Assembly: GCA_943372645.1 (NCBI GenBank) | Contig: CALRZN010000014.1 | Location: 1 to 64,000 of the forward strand | DNA length: 64,000 nucleotides | From: VBWE01 sp943372645 | Lineage (GTDB): Bacteria; Bacteroidota; Bacteroidia; Palsa-965 | Direction: 5' to 3' | In this document: piece by piece, positions 1-8,934 of the stretch | Numbering within the stretch: position 1 is the stretch's first letter | Layout of the letters: each line of letters starts with the position of its first letter | Program-made: the position numbers and the translations under genes | The notes under the pieces: model-generated | What the model saw: the letters and a program-made list of their open reading frames with translations, nothing else | Told to the model about the DNA's origin: nothing | Database searches by the model: none

Positions 1-1577
1 TTCACATCAGGCATACAAACCGAGGTAACCTGTTGCGGACCATAGGGCGAGTTTTCGTTTGCGGTTGTTTGTTGTGTGTTGCCCGCAAATACAAAACAAG
101 CGGAGGGCGGGCAGTTTTTCGGGCGCAGCAGGCGCGACATGGAACTCCACTCCGGACCAACAGAAAGCGTAACCAGGTAATCGTTTCCGGCAACAAAGCC
201 GGTGTAATACTGAGCAATATCAATCAATGACGAGGGTACCGGCCCACTGGTGTTGAGCCATTGCGAATATACAACCGTGTTGGCCCAGGTCATCAGGTTG
301 GTCATCAGTCGTATTTCCAGGAAATAACTATTCTCATTGGAACTCGCCGAGCCGTCAATGTAGATGTTGGGAAGGCAAACTTCAGTAATGATTTGCGGAC
401 CATACAGTGTATTAACGGAGCGCTCCATCTGACCTTCGTTGACGAATACAAAAGATGCCTGTGAGCAGGTAGGGGTATTGAATATCGGGAAATCAGGAAG
501 ACCAAGTTTGGATGAGGTGCCGGGCGCAAGAGTGAATCCGTTTATTACAAAACTGCCTCCTGTATTGGGGCTGGAAATTTTTGGTAGTGCAGTTGCATTG
601 GGTTTGCCGGCATATATATTTCCGTCAGGCGCGTATTGCAGTGCTCCCCATACACCATCATAGATCGAAGGCACGATATCCACCGGAGCTGCATTCGGCA
701 AACTGATGTTATAGCGCATCACTCCCTGGTGAGCGGTATAATAAAGGTATTGGCTGTTAGGTGAAAATTCTACGCCATGATAATCGTAATTAAATGGAGT
801 GGACGCGTTTGTTTCTACAATCTTATTCAGCGAAATAGTCCCCGACGAAGGATTGAAATTAAATAGTTCAACACCATATTCGAAACTTGAAACAGCAATC
901 ATTTTACCATTAGGAGCCCCTTTCATATTGCCGATCGCTGTGTAATGGGTATGTGTACTATTTGCAGTTGTTGAAATTACCGGGTTGCCGATACCTGCAC
1001 TGCTGATGAGATACGCTTTAAATACTTTGTTCCCCTTTTCATGTGTAATTATCCAAAAATCTACACCGTTACAATGCCGGATAGCCGCCATTTTTTCACA
1101 ATCGTTTAAAGCTGTCCCACTGGGATCAGGCATAGGAAGATTGATATTTGTTACAACTCCTGGTGATGTGGTCCTGTCAACAACCGAATATTTTACTTTT
1201 CCGGCACCCATTGCTGTGGCCGTAAAAACATAATAAAATGATGAGCCGGGTTTCGGAACGATCAGTGTTTGGGCCGTGGTACTTGAGCCACTCATCGCAT
1301 ATGTTGTGCTTGTTGTTGCGTCCGGCATAATATTTCCGTCGGACTTATACACTTTAACACCATCGGTGTAAAACAATAATTGTCCGGAGCTATTGGAAAT
1401 TGCCGATGTGCCTTCTGTTACCGTATTTGGCAGTGTTCCTGCAGTATTGGTGTTAAAATTGATGGATGCATTATTCCCGAAAATCCACCAATTACTTTGT
1501 TGTGACTGTGCCGCAAAGGGCAATAAAAACAAAACAGCGACTGTGCTGTTTTTGATAATTTTCATAACGTTTTTCAT
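1..1577 (-). CDS. secreted beta-propeller-like protein, C-terminus cut by window start
   Basis: An open frame runs from ATG at 1577 on the minus strand to the window edge with no stop, about 525 residues. It starts with a signal peptide (MKNVMKIIKNSTVAVLFLLP, then FAAQSQQ) and continues with NWWIFGNNASINFN, a start I know from Bacteroidota surface proteins that often end in a T9SS type B (gliding-associated) sorting domain. Residues 30-370 read like propeller blades (LLFYTDGVKVYKSDGNIMP, FWIITHEKGN, YLYYTAHQGVMRYN). After that come two tandem units beginning QASFVFVNEGQ and SACFVFAGNTQ, each followed by a YGPQ motif, probably Ig-like or PKD-like repeats. Secretion and T9SS sorting are inferred, because the C-terminus lies outside the window. 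A consensus -7 box lies 14 nt upstream of the ATG, supporting this start. Confidence 0.75.
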   Translation of the reverse strand, partial: MKNVMKIIKNSTVAVLFLLPFAAQSQQSNWWIFGNNASINFNTNTAGTLPNTVTEGTSAISNSSGQLLFYTDGVKVYKSDGNIMPDATTSTTYAMSGSSTTAQTLIVPKPGSSFYYVFTATAMGAGKVKYSVVDRTTSPGVVTNINLPMPDPSGTALNDCEKMAAIRHCNGVDFWIITHEKGNKVFKAYLISSAGIGNPVISTTANSTHTHYTAIGNMKGAPNGKMIAVSSFEYGVELFNFNPSSGTISLNKIVETNASTPFNYDYHGVEFSPNSQYLYYTAHQGVMRYNISLPNAAPVDIVPSIYDGVWGALQYAPDGNIYAGKPNATALPKISSPNTGGSFVINGFTLAPGTSSKLGLPDFPIFNTPTCSQASFVFVNEGQMERSVNTLYGPQIITEVCLPNIYIDGSASSNENSYFLEIRLMTNLMTWANTVVYSQWLNTSGPVPSSLIDIAQYYTGFVAGNDYLVTLSVGPEWSSMSRLLRPKNCPPSACFVFAGNTQQTTANENSPYGPQQVTSVCMPDV

Positions 1578-1591
1578 AGATAAGGTTTTCA

Positions 1592-1599
1592 CAAACTTA
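1592..1599 (-). promoter_or_regulatory. Bacteroidota -7 box TAAGTTTG
   Basis: On the minus strand 1592-1599 reads TAAGTTTG, an exact match to TAnnTTTG, 14 nt before the ATG at 1577. I see no clear -33 element. The rest of the gap to the heme gene (1600-1732) holds a 7-bp inverted repeat (TGCGGAT at 1619-1625, ATCCGCA at 1634-1640) and no gene. Confidence 0.5.
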
Positions 1600-1732
1600 C
1601 AACCGGCAAGTCGCCGAATGCGGATTGATTGATATCCGCAAGTGTGTGTCCGGAATTCGCCCGTAACAAATTCATATCCGCACTGCGCAGATGCAACAGG
1701 CAGCAGCAGACTCCCGGAAGTATAAGTTTATG

Positions 1733-3289
1733 TTAACATGAAAACACCGCCTGCACCAGCCCCGCATCATCAAACGTGGCGGGTTTGCCGTGTGCCTTGA
1801 AACCGTGATCGGCCAAACAACTGGCCGTGGCGTGACCCATCGCGATAATTTTCTGTTCCGGGGTGATCGCGTTTTTTTCGAGCCACGATTCCACATTGGA
1901 TGGGCTGGTGAAAACGAGGATGTCGGCTTTGGGCAAACCGTCGGTGCTGTTTTTAATCGTTTCGTAAACGATTAAGTTAATCGCTTTGATGGTCGGTATC
2001 TGCTGCTGCACGGAGCGCATGCTGCCTTTGGCCTGCGGAAACAGCACCGTGCTGCGGCCGGCCAGCGCCCCGAATTTTTTCCCGGTAAGGCGCGTGTCAT
2101 TGTCCTGCCCGATAAAATCGGCGCGCAGGTTGTGTTCGCGCAGTTCCTGTGCAGTGCCTTTTCCCACGGCGGCAATTTTTACTCCTGCAGGCACCTGCGC
2201 CTGTTTCAGGAAATAACGCACGGCCTGTTTGCTCGAAAAGAAAATCCAGTCGGCTTTCGGAACATCTTTCACCGGCACCATATTCGTTTCAATCAGCGTG
2301 CGGCCTTCCACGGTGTACCCGTTGCGTGTGAGCACTGATGAAAAAAAATCGCCGGGACGTAAATTGCGCGAAATAAATACCGAGGCGGGTTTAATGTTTT
2401 TCAGTTTGGCAACGGCGCGTTCGGGCAGGTCGTGGTAACGTTTCGTGTCTTCGTATAACAACCGCAGGGGCGCGTTCCATTCATCGGCCACGGCGGCCCA
2501 CAGGTGAAACACGCCGTTGTCGTCTTTGGTGCAGTAACTGCCCAGCGGCATGTGGCAGCCGCCTTCAAACAGGTTGAGTATTTTGCGTTCCACGGCAATG
2601 CATTCCTGCACATCGGCATGATGCAGTTGCTGCAAAATGGCAATCGTTTCTGCATCGCTGTCGCGGGCCTGCAGCGCAAGCACGCCCTGTGCGGGAGCAG
2701 GCACAAACTCGCGCGGATCGGTAAGTTCGCTGTAGAGGTCGCTGATGTCGAGCTTCAATCGTTCGATGCCTGCTGCTGCGAGCATGATCGCATCGTATTG
2801 CCCGTCGCGCAGTTTGTTGATGCGTGTGGGCACGTTGCCGCGCAGGTCTTTCAGTTCAATATCGGGACGGAAGGCGAGCAACTGTACTTTGCGGCGCGCA
2901 GATGAAGTGCCGATGACAGCGCCTTTGATAAAACCAAATTTCTGTTTCGGATCGTGCGATTCCTTCCGCACAAGAATAATTTCTGCCGGGTTTTCGCGGT
3001 ACGAAACGGCCGCAATGCAAAGTCCTTCGGGCGATTCGGTGGGTAAATCTTTATGTGAATGTACGGCCACATCGGCGGTGCAGTTCAGCAGTGCGTCTTC
3101 TATTTCTTTGGTAAAAAATCCTTTGCCTTCGAGTTTGTCGAGCGAAAGGTGTTGCACCTGGTCGCCCTGCGTTTTGATAATATTCAGCTCCGAATCAACG
3201 CCGATGCGTTTCAGTTCGTCCTGCACAAAATGCGCCTGCCACAGGGCGAGTTCGCTGCCGCGTGTTGCAATGATGAGCTTTTTTTTCAT
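1733..3289 (-). CDS. hemC: HemC-HemD fusion: hydroxymethylbilane synthase / uroporphyrinogen-III synthase
   Basis: This 518-residue cytosolic protein should carry two successive steps of tetrapyrrole synthesis. Residues 1 to about 305 are porphobilinogen deaminase: ATRGSELALWQA near the N-terminus, the catalytic Asp81 in VHSHKDLP, GTSSARR and LRGNVPTR substrate-binding stretches, and Cys245 in EGGCHMPLG, which should hold the dipyrromethane cofactor. Residues from about 306 to the end resemble uroporphyrinogen-III synthase (ADWIFFSSKQAVRYF, AVGKGTA, VFTSPSNVESW), a family with low sequence conservation. HemC alone is about 310 residues and HemD about 250, so the length fits a fusion of both. 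It lies 161 bp downstream of hemA on the same strand, separated by a structured inverted repeat. The HemC half is certain; the HemD half is strong by position and motif. Confidence 0.93.
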   Translation of the reverse strand: MKKKLIIATRGSELALWQAHFVQDELKRIGVDSELNIIKTQGDQVQHLSLDKLEGKGFFTKEIEDALLNCTADVAVHSHKDLPTESPEGLCIAAVSYRENPAEIILVRKESHDPKQKFGFIKGAVIGTSSARRKVQLLAFRPDIELKDLRGNVPTRINKLRDGQYDAIMLAAAGIERLKLDISDLYSELTDPREFVPAPAQGVLALQARDSDAETIAILQQLHHADVQECIAVERKILNLFEGGCHMPLGSYCTKDDNGVFHLWAAVADEWNAPLRLLYEDTKRYHDLPERAVAKLKNIKPASVFISRNLRPGDFFSSVLTRNGYTVEGRTLIETNMVPVKDVPKADWIFFSSKQAVRYFLKQAQVPAGVKIAAVGKGTAQELREHNLRADFIGQDNDTRLTGKKFGALAGRSTVLFPQAKGSMRSVQQQIPTIKAINLIVYETIKNSTDGLPKADILVFTSPSNVESWLEKNAITPEQKIIAMGHATASCLADHGFKAHGKPATFDDAGLVQAVFSC

Positions 3290-3322
3290 ATTGATTTTTC
3301 CGCCTGATACTGTAACGAAGAT

Positions 3323-3447
3323 AAGTGCATCTCTAAAAACCGCAAGATTGAGGCGGACGATGATCGGATGCGGAGTCTCGGCTGAGCCGAGATGAGCATT
3401 TTCGAAATGAGTCCAACGAAGAGATTGCGGTTTTTAGGGATGCACTT
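3323..3447. repeat. structured inverted repeat (REP/MITE-like) between hemA and hemCD
   Basis: The 23-bp arms 3323-3345 and 3425-3447 are inverted copies with one mismatch (AAGTGCATCTCTAAAAACCG on the left). Between them is a second perfect stem, TCTCGGC-TGA-GCCGAGA, and a short one, CATTT-TCG-AAATG. The element fills almost the whole 161-bp hemA-hemCD gap, starting 3 bp after the hemA stop. As RNA it would fold into a branched hairpin that could end, pause or protect transcripts. The layout is typical of dispersed palindromic repeats, but no other copy is in this window. Confidence 0.7.
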
Positions 3448-3450
3448 AAA

Positions 3451-4686
3451 TCAGTTTCGCCGTGCATCTTCTAAAAGAATGTCTTTCGCCATTTTCATCG
3501 GCACGCTGATGTATTTTTTTTCAACGTACGCCATCACACGGGCAAGAAGTTCTTTCGTTGGTTCGTCCAGCTGGCCGATTTCACGTGCAAATACGCTGTT
3601 GATTGCCGTGTCGTGAATTTCTTTCACTTTGCGCGGCACTTCCTGCATGGCCCGTTCAATGAGGCGTGTACGGTATTCGGTGCGGAAACTTTCGAGGCTG
3701 CGTTCGATGATGGCATTGCAGGCCGCGAGTTCCTTTTCACGCTCTTTTAAATTTTCGGCAGCTACTTCCTGCAGGTTGTTTACCGCAATCAGGTTGATGT
3801 CGTATTCTTCGGTGAGCGAAGGATCAAGGTCGTTGGGCACGGCAAGATCAATCACAATTTTGCGTGAACTGTCGTTACCGATCAGCGACTTGTACATTTC
3901 CTTGGTGATGATCGTTTCTTCGGCACCGGTGCAGGTAATCATAATGTCGAATCCTTCGCGGTAACTGTCTAACGCATTCAGGGCAAAAGCCCGGCCGCCG
4001 AGCGACTCCGCCAGTTTTTCGGCATTAGCCAAAGTGCGGTTGAATACGGTAAAATTGCGGAACCCGTGTTTTTCAAGGTAACGCGCCATGGCTGTATTGG
4101 TAACACCGGCCCCGATAAACAGCAGGCGTGCATCCAGCGGCGCATTCAGTTCGCGCAGGCGGCGGTACGCCAGTGATACAACCGATACCGGGTTGCGTGC
4201 AATATGAGTTTCGGTATAAACCGCTTTGGCTGTTTCAATGGTTTTTTTCACGGCGAGGCGGATGGTGTCGCCGGTAAGTCCGGCCTGCTGTGATGCTTCG
4301 TACGCGTTGCGCACCTGGGTAATAATTTCGCGTTCGCCCACCACCAGTGAATCGAGTGAAGCAGCCACTTCAAACAGGTGGCGCATGGCGGCTTCGGCTT
4401 CTACCAGTACTGCCTGGTTCATGGCCTGGCCGATTTCGGTGGCATCCCATTCGGGACGGAACGAGCGGAAAAAGCGGGCAATAAAAAGATCGTTAACCGG
4501 TACATCCGTGCAGAAAATAAATTCAACCCGGTTGCAGGTCGAAAGGTACATCAGCTCATCCAGCTCCAGGTTGGTTTGGAGTTCTTTCAATCTTGCGTTA
4601 CGGATGTTATCTTCCAGGTGATAACGCCCGATATCGCTGATCGGCATGGTTTTGTGAGATAAAGCGAGAACCTTGATGTGCTGCAC
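3451..4686 (-). CDS. hemA: glutamyl-tRNA reductase
   Basis: This 411-residue protein reduces the glutamate of charged tRNA-Glu to glutamate-1-semialdehyde with NADPH, the first committed step of C5-pathway heme synthesis. The catalytic Cys51 is in the signature STCNRVEF, and the substrate region SLDSLVVGEREI follows at about residues 110-122. The Rossmann segment ARLLFIGAGVTNTAMARYLEKHG lies near residues 185-210, and the C-terminal helical dimerisation region is complete. Length is normal for the family. The start at 4686 gives the usual short N-terminus (MQHIKVLALSH). An imperfect -7 box (GACCTTTG, 4706-4713) is 20 nt upstream. The gene is divergent from the phosphatase gene at 4858 and upstream of hemC-hemD, so the two heme genes probably form one transcription unit. 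Confidence 0.96.
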   Translation of the reverse strand: MQHIKVLALSHKTMPISDIGRYHLEDNIRNARLKELQTNLELDELMYLSTCNRVEFIFCTDVPVNDLFIARFFRSFRPEWDATEIGQAMNQAVLVEAEAAMRHLFEVAASLDSLVVGEREIITQVRNAYEASQQAGLTGDTIRLAVKKTIETAKAVYTETHIARNPVSVVSLAYRRLRELNAPLDARLLFIGAGVTNTAMARYLEKHGFRNFTVFNRTLANAEKLAESLGGRAFALNALDSYREGFDIMITCTGAEETIITKEMYKSLIGNDSSRKIVIDLAVPNDLDPSLTEEYDINLIAVNNLQEVAAENLKEREKELAACNAIIERSLESFRTEYRTRLIERAMQEVPRKVKEIHDTAINSVFAREIGQLDEPTKELLARVMAYVEKKYISVPMKMAKDILLEDARRN

Positions 4687-4836
4687 GTACCGTCTTTTAG
4701 GTAGCCAAAGGTCGGTACTCGGTTATGCGTTTTTGTCAGTTAATTGTCAATACACCGGGAATACTGATGACGATCAGTCTTTTTATCGGGTACAAAACGC
4801 GTTATCAACGAATCTTCATACGAAAAGTTTAAAAAT

Positions 4837-4844
4837 TAACTTTG
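4837..4844 (+). promoter_or_regulatory. Bacteroidota -7 box TAACTTTG
   Basis: Exact TAnnTTTG match ending 13 nt before the ATG at 4858, giving a predicted leader of under 10 nt. It lies in the 171-bp divergent gap between hemA and the first SpoIIE-type phosphatase gene. Confidence 0.55.
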
Positions 4845-4857
4845 TCAATCTCACTTC

Positions 4858-6843
4858 ATGCGGATGAACGTAATATTACGTGTATTGTTGCTGCTGCTTA
4901 TTCCTGCTGCTGTTTACGGGCGAACGGTTGCCGACAGTCTGTACCAGGAACTGAAGCGCGCCAGCCCGGATACGAATAAGGTTATCCTGCTGAATAAACT
5001 CTGCTGGGAATATCGTACTTCCAACCCGGCCCGGGCCTACGAATACAGTTACCAGGCCATTGAACTGGCCGGAAAGCTGCAGTACGACCGCGGCCTGGCC
5101 AATGCCTGGAACCGCCTCGGTGTGGTGTATTACCGGCAGGGCAACTATGTGGAAGCAACGACAGCCCTGCTGAAAGCCATCAGCTACTGGGATAAACTCA
5201 GCGACAAACGCGGCAAGGCCAAAAGCCTGAGTAACCTCGGCAACGTATTCAGCGAGCAGCGGAACTACGACAAAGCACTGGAATACTACCTGAAAGCAGT
5301 GGAACTGCTCCGCGAAACCGGGCAGCAGGATGAACTTTCCACGTTTTATATAAACATCGGCACCATTTACGTGGAGCAGAACAAACTGGGGCAGGCGCGC
5401 GATTTTTTCCTGGAAGCATTAAAAATTGCACGGCGAACCGGCAATGTGTCGCAGCAGGCGCAGCTGCTGAACAACCTGGGCGCCACGCTTGGGCGAATGG
5501 CCCGTTTTGAAGAGGCACTTGACTATCACCGGCAGGCCATTTCCATCAACGAAAAAATTCCGGACAAGGCCGAACTCGCCAACTGTTACCTGAATATCGC
5601 GGTGGTTTATTTTGAACAGAAAAACACGGCCGAAGCCGCCCGCAACCTGGCCGAAGCAGAGCGTTATGCCCGCGAAATTGATTACAAAAGCGGGCTTACG
5701 AATATTTACAGATTATACGCCAAGGTGTATGAGGCCGGGGGACAATTTGAAAACGCGCTGCGTTTCCAGAAAAAATATTCCGCCCTTTCCGATTCGCTGC
5801 TGAGTGAAGAAAACAGCATCCGCATCACCGAACTGGACGCGCGTTACAAATCGGAGCAGCAGGAACGCGAACTGGAAAAGAAACAGCTGGCCATGGAAAA
5901 ATTAGAGGCCAACGACCGGCAGATGAACTATTACCTGTATGCGGCGCTCGGCGGAATTATATTACTGCTGCTTATTGCGGGATTAATCATTACCGCATTT
6001 GTGCAGAAGAAAAACAGCAACTTCCGATTGGCCATGCAGAAGGCCGAGATCGAGAAAAAAAATACGGAACTGTCAATCAAAAACAAAGACATACTCGACA
6101 GCATTACCTATTCGAAACGCATACAGGATGCGATGCTGCCCGACCCGGAAAGCATACGCGTGCTGCTCCCGGAATCGTTTGTGTTTTTCCGTCCCCGCGA
6201 TATCGTAAGCGGCGATTTTTTCTGGATGGAAAAATGGGGTGAAACCACGCTGGTGGCAGTGGCTGACTGTACCGGCCACGGCGTTCCCGGCGCACTCATG
6301 AGCATGGTGGGCAACAACCTGCTGAGCCAGGCCGCCAATGTGTATGGGCTCGACCGGCCCTCGGCCATTTTGCAGCGCGTAAACAAAGGCGTGCAATACA
6401 CGCTGCGCCAGCGCAACGAAAACGGCGCACTGAACGATGGCATGGACATGGCGCTGCTGGCCATACGCCACGGCGAAATGAAAGCCACGTTTGCCGGTGC
6501 AAACAACCCGATGTGGCTGGTGCGGCGCGGGCAGCTTTTTGAATATGCTGCCACCAAACAGGCCATTGACGGGCAGGTAGATGAAGCGAAAAAATTTATT
6601 GATCACGAAATTGTTCTTGAAAAAGGCGACATGATTTACCTGTTTACCGATGGTTTTGCCGATCAGTTCGGCGGACCGGCCGGCAAAAAGTTTAAATACG
6701 CGCCGATGAAACAGTTGCTTACGGCTGTTGCCCACGAACCCGCTGCGGAACAATACCACCACCTCCGCCGCGCACTGGAAGCGTGGCAGGGCGGGCTGGA
6801 GCAGGTGGATGATATACTGGTGATGGGAATACGGATTACGTGA
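4858..6843 (+). CDS. TPR-transmembrane-SpoIIE/PP2C family serine phosphatase (copy 1)
   Basis: A 661-residue receptor-like protein. A signal peptide (residues 1 to about 22) is followed by periplasmic tetratricopeptide repeats at roughly 60-310 (for example AKSLSNLGNVFSEQRNYDKA), then a coiled coil, one membrane segment at about 358-382, a second short coiled coil, and a cytoplasmic SpoIIE-type PP2C phosphatase at about 437-660. Phosphatase motifs visible are DIVSGDFFW, DCTGHGVPGA (metal-binding Asp), DGMDMALL and LFTDGFADQFGG. It should sense something outside the inner membrane and dephosphorylate Ser/Thr on a cytoplasmic partner such as an anti-sigma-factor antagonist; the target is unknown and no partner gene is adjacent. 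ATG codons at 4858 and 4864 are both possible. The next gene is a paralogue ending in the same motif GGLEQVDDILVMGIRI. Confidence 0.9.
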   Translation: MRMNVILRVLLLLLIPAAVYGRTVADSLYQELKRASPDTNKVILLNKLCWEYRTSNPARAYEYSYQAIELAGKLQYDRGLANAWNRLGVVYYRQGNYVEATTALLKAISYWDKLSDKRGKAKSLSNLGNVFSEQRNYDKALEYYLKAVELLRETGQQDELSTFYINIGTIYVEQNKLGQARDFFLEALKIARRTGNVSQQAQLLNNLGATLGRMARFEEALDYHRQAISINEKIPDKAELANCYLNIAVVYFEQKNTAEAARNLAEAERYAREIDYKSGLTNIYRLYAKVYEAGGQFENALRFQKKYSALSDSLLSEENSIRITELDARYKSEQQERELEKKQLAMEKLEANDRQMNYYLYAALGGIILLLLIAGLIITAFVQKKNSNFRLAMQKAEIEKKNTELSIKNKDILDSITYSKRIQDAMLPDPESIRVLLPESFVFFRPRDIVSGDFFWMEKWGETTLVAVADCTGHGVPGALMSMVGNNLLSQAANVYGLDRPSAILQRVNKGVQYTLRQRNENGALNDGMDMALLAIRHGEMKATFAGANNPMWLVRRGQLFEYAATKQAIDGQVDEAKKFIDHEIVLEKGDMIYLFTDGFADQFGGPAGKKFKYAPMKQLLTAVAHEPAAEQYHHLRRALEAWQGGLEQVDDILVMGIRIT

Positions 6844-6898
6844 CAACAGCTTTCTTTATACCTTGTTCCAGAGAAAACGGACGAACCTTTCGAATGCG

Positions 6899-8830
6899 AT
6901 GATGAAATTCCGGCTGCTGTTTATATTTCTGCTGTTCTCCGGAATAACCATTCCTGCAAAGGCGGTGCGGCAGCAAAGCATCGACTCGCTGAAACAACTG
7001 GCCGAAAGCGGGCCCGACGATACACTGAAAGTAAACCGCCTTTACCTGCTGGGCCGGTATTACGATTATTTCAACTCGAAAGAACGCATCACGTATTTTG
7101 TGGCGGCACTTAACCTGGCGCGTTCCATTAATTACAAAGCGGGCATTAAAAACATTTCACCCGGGCTCACCACCAACCTGTTTCACCGGAACATGTATGA
7201 CCTTGCCATCCGGTATTGTCATGAATACATGGCATTCCTGGAAGATGAAGGTGACACGGCCGGGCTGCAGAAAACCTATAACCTGTATGCCAACCTGCTT
7301 TCGCGCCAGGAAAAATATGAGGAGGCGCTGCGTTATTACAACTTGGCACTTGCTTACCACCGCGCCGCGGGCGATGAAAAACAGGAAGCGTATGTGCTTA
7401 CGAACCTGCAGATACTGATGGTGAACCGCGGCAAACCCGACAGCGCAGCGTATTACGGAAACGCAGCTGTTGCGCTGCTGCGCCGCCTGAACGATCCATC
7501 GCCGCTGGCCAACGCCCTGCTGGGAATAGCCGATATTGCCCTGCAGAAAGGCGATATGCTGCAGGCCGAAACCCATACACGCGAAGCGCTGGACCTGTAC
7601 ACGATCAGCGCAATTCCGCAAGGCATTTCGAATGCGGAAAACCAGCTGGCGGAAGTTTTTTTTAAGCGCGGACAGTATGATTCGGCGCTTACGCATTTTA
7701 CAGCGGCACTGAACCGCATCATCCCGCTCAACCTGTTTGCACAGCGCAGTGAACTGTGCCTCCGCATTTCGGCCTGTTATGCAAAACTCGGGCGCTTCAG
7801 CGATGCATACAACAACCAGCTGCTATATAAACAGTATGCAGACAGCGCAACCTTACAGGAACGCAAAAGCAAAATGCTGGAGATTGAAGTGAAGTATGAC
7901 ATCGCCCGGAAAGAGAATGAACTGCAACTGCAGAAAGAACAGTTGTCGGCCGGTACACGGCAGCGTAACCTGCTGGTGGCGGGAATTGCGGCGGTGCTGC
8001 TGCTGCTCCTGGTTTCGGTGCGCGCATTCCTGCTGAAAAAGAAAACGAACAAACTGATTTCGGCGCAGAAAAAATTAGTGGAAGAAAAACAAAAAGAAGT
8101 AATCGACTCCATCCGTTATGCACAGCGCATCCAGGAAGCATTGCTTGCGCACGATTCGCTGATTGCTGCAAACCTGCCCGCGTATTTTGTGTATTACAAA
8201 CCAAAAGACATTGTGAGCGGCGATTTTTACTGGGCCTGCAAAAACCACAACGGGTTTTACCTCGCCGTGTGCGACAGCACGGGCCATGGCGTGCCCGGTG
8301 CATTTATGAGCCTGCTCAACAGCACGTTCCTGAATGAAGCAATTACTGAAAAAGGAATTGCAGAACCTGCTGCCGTATTTAACCATGTGCGCAAACGCCT
8401 CACCGAAAGCCTGCCGAAAGAAGAACAAAAAGATGGAATGGATGGAACCCTCGTCCGCTTCAGCAGCAACCGCATCAGCTGGGCTTCGGCGCACAACCGC
8501 TTTGTAGTGATCCGCAACAACGAACTGCTCGAAATGCAGGCCGACCGCATGCCCGTTGGTAAATCCGAAAACGAAAAACTATTTATGCACTACGAAACAG
8601 ACTTACAGCCGGGCGATCAGTTGTACCTGTTTACCGATGGTTTCGCCGATCAGTTTGGTGGCCCGAAAGGGAAAAAATTCAAAAACAAACAGTTGCACGA
8701 ACTGCTGCTGAACAATCAGAACCAGCCGATGGAACAGCAGCAGGCCGCACTTGATGCTGCGCTGAAGGCCTGGCAGGGCGGGCTGGAGCAGGTGGATGAT
8801 ATACTGGTGATGGGAATACGGATCAGCTGA
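6899..8830 (+). CDS. TPR-transmembrane-SpoIIE/PP2C family serine phosphatase (copy 2)
   Basis: A 643-residue paralogue of the preceding gene with the same order: signal peptide (MMKFRLLFIFLLFSGITIPA), TPR region at about 50-320, coiled coil, membrane segment at about 356-378, then SpoIIE domain at about 426-642 with DIVSGDFYW, DSTGHGVPGAF, DGMDGTL and LFTDGFADQFGG. An in-frame ATG at 6863 would put 12 charged residues before the signal peptide, so I prefer 6899 (or 6902). It starts 55 bp after copy 1 with no terminator between, so the two are probably co-transcribed. The periplasmic halves have diverged much more than the phosphatase halves, suggesting different inputs and related or shared output. 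Confidence 0.9.
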   Translation: MMKFRLLFIFLLFSGITIPAKAVRQQSIDSLKQLAESGPDDTLKVNRLYLLGRYYDYFNSKERITYFVAALNLARSINYKAGIKNISPGLTTNLFHRNMYDLAIRYCHEYMAFLEDEGDTAGLQKTYNLYANLLSRQEKYEEALRYYNLALAYHRAAGDEKQEAYVLTNLQILMVNRGKPDSAAYYGNAAVALLRRLNDPSPLANALLGIADIALQKGDMLQAETHTREALDLYTISAIPQGISNAENQLAEVFFKRGQYDSALTHFTAALNRIIPLNLFAQRSELCLRISACYAKLGRFSDAYNNQLLYKQYADSATLQERKSKMLEIEVKYDIARKENELQLQKEQLSAGTRQRNLLVAGIAAVLLLLLVSVRAFLLKKKTNKLISAQKKLVEEKQKEVIDSIRYAQRIQEALLAHDSLIAANLPAYFVYYKPKDIVSGDFYWACKNHNGFYLAVCDSTGHGVPGAFMSLLNSTFLNEAITEKGIAEPAAVFNHVRKRLTESLPKEEQKDGMDGTLVRFSSNRISWASAHNRFVVIRNNELLEMQADRMPVGKSENEKLFMHYETDLQPGDQLYLFTDGFADQFGGPKGKKFKNKQLHELLLNNQNQPMEQQQAALDAALKAWQGGLEQVDDILVMGIRIS

Positions 8831-8934
8831 AAAGGTTTTTTTCCGGATGTTAAAGAAGCCCAAAGCGGGCCGGACAAACCAAAAAAAAATCCATAGCTTT
8901 ACACATTCACAACACAACTGTAATACACATCCAC

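Noticed and set aside
1733..3289. two separate hemC and hemD genes
   Set aside because: The frame is continuous through both domains with no stop or restart.
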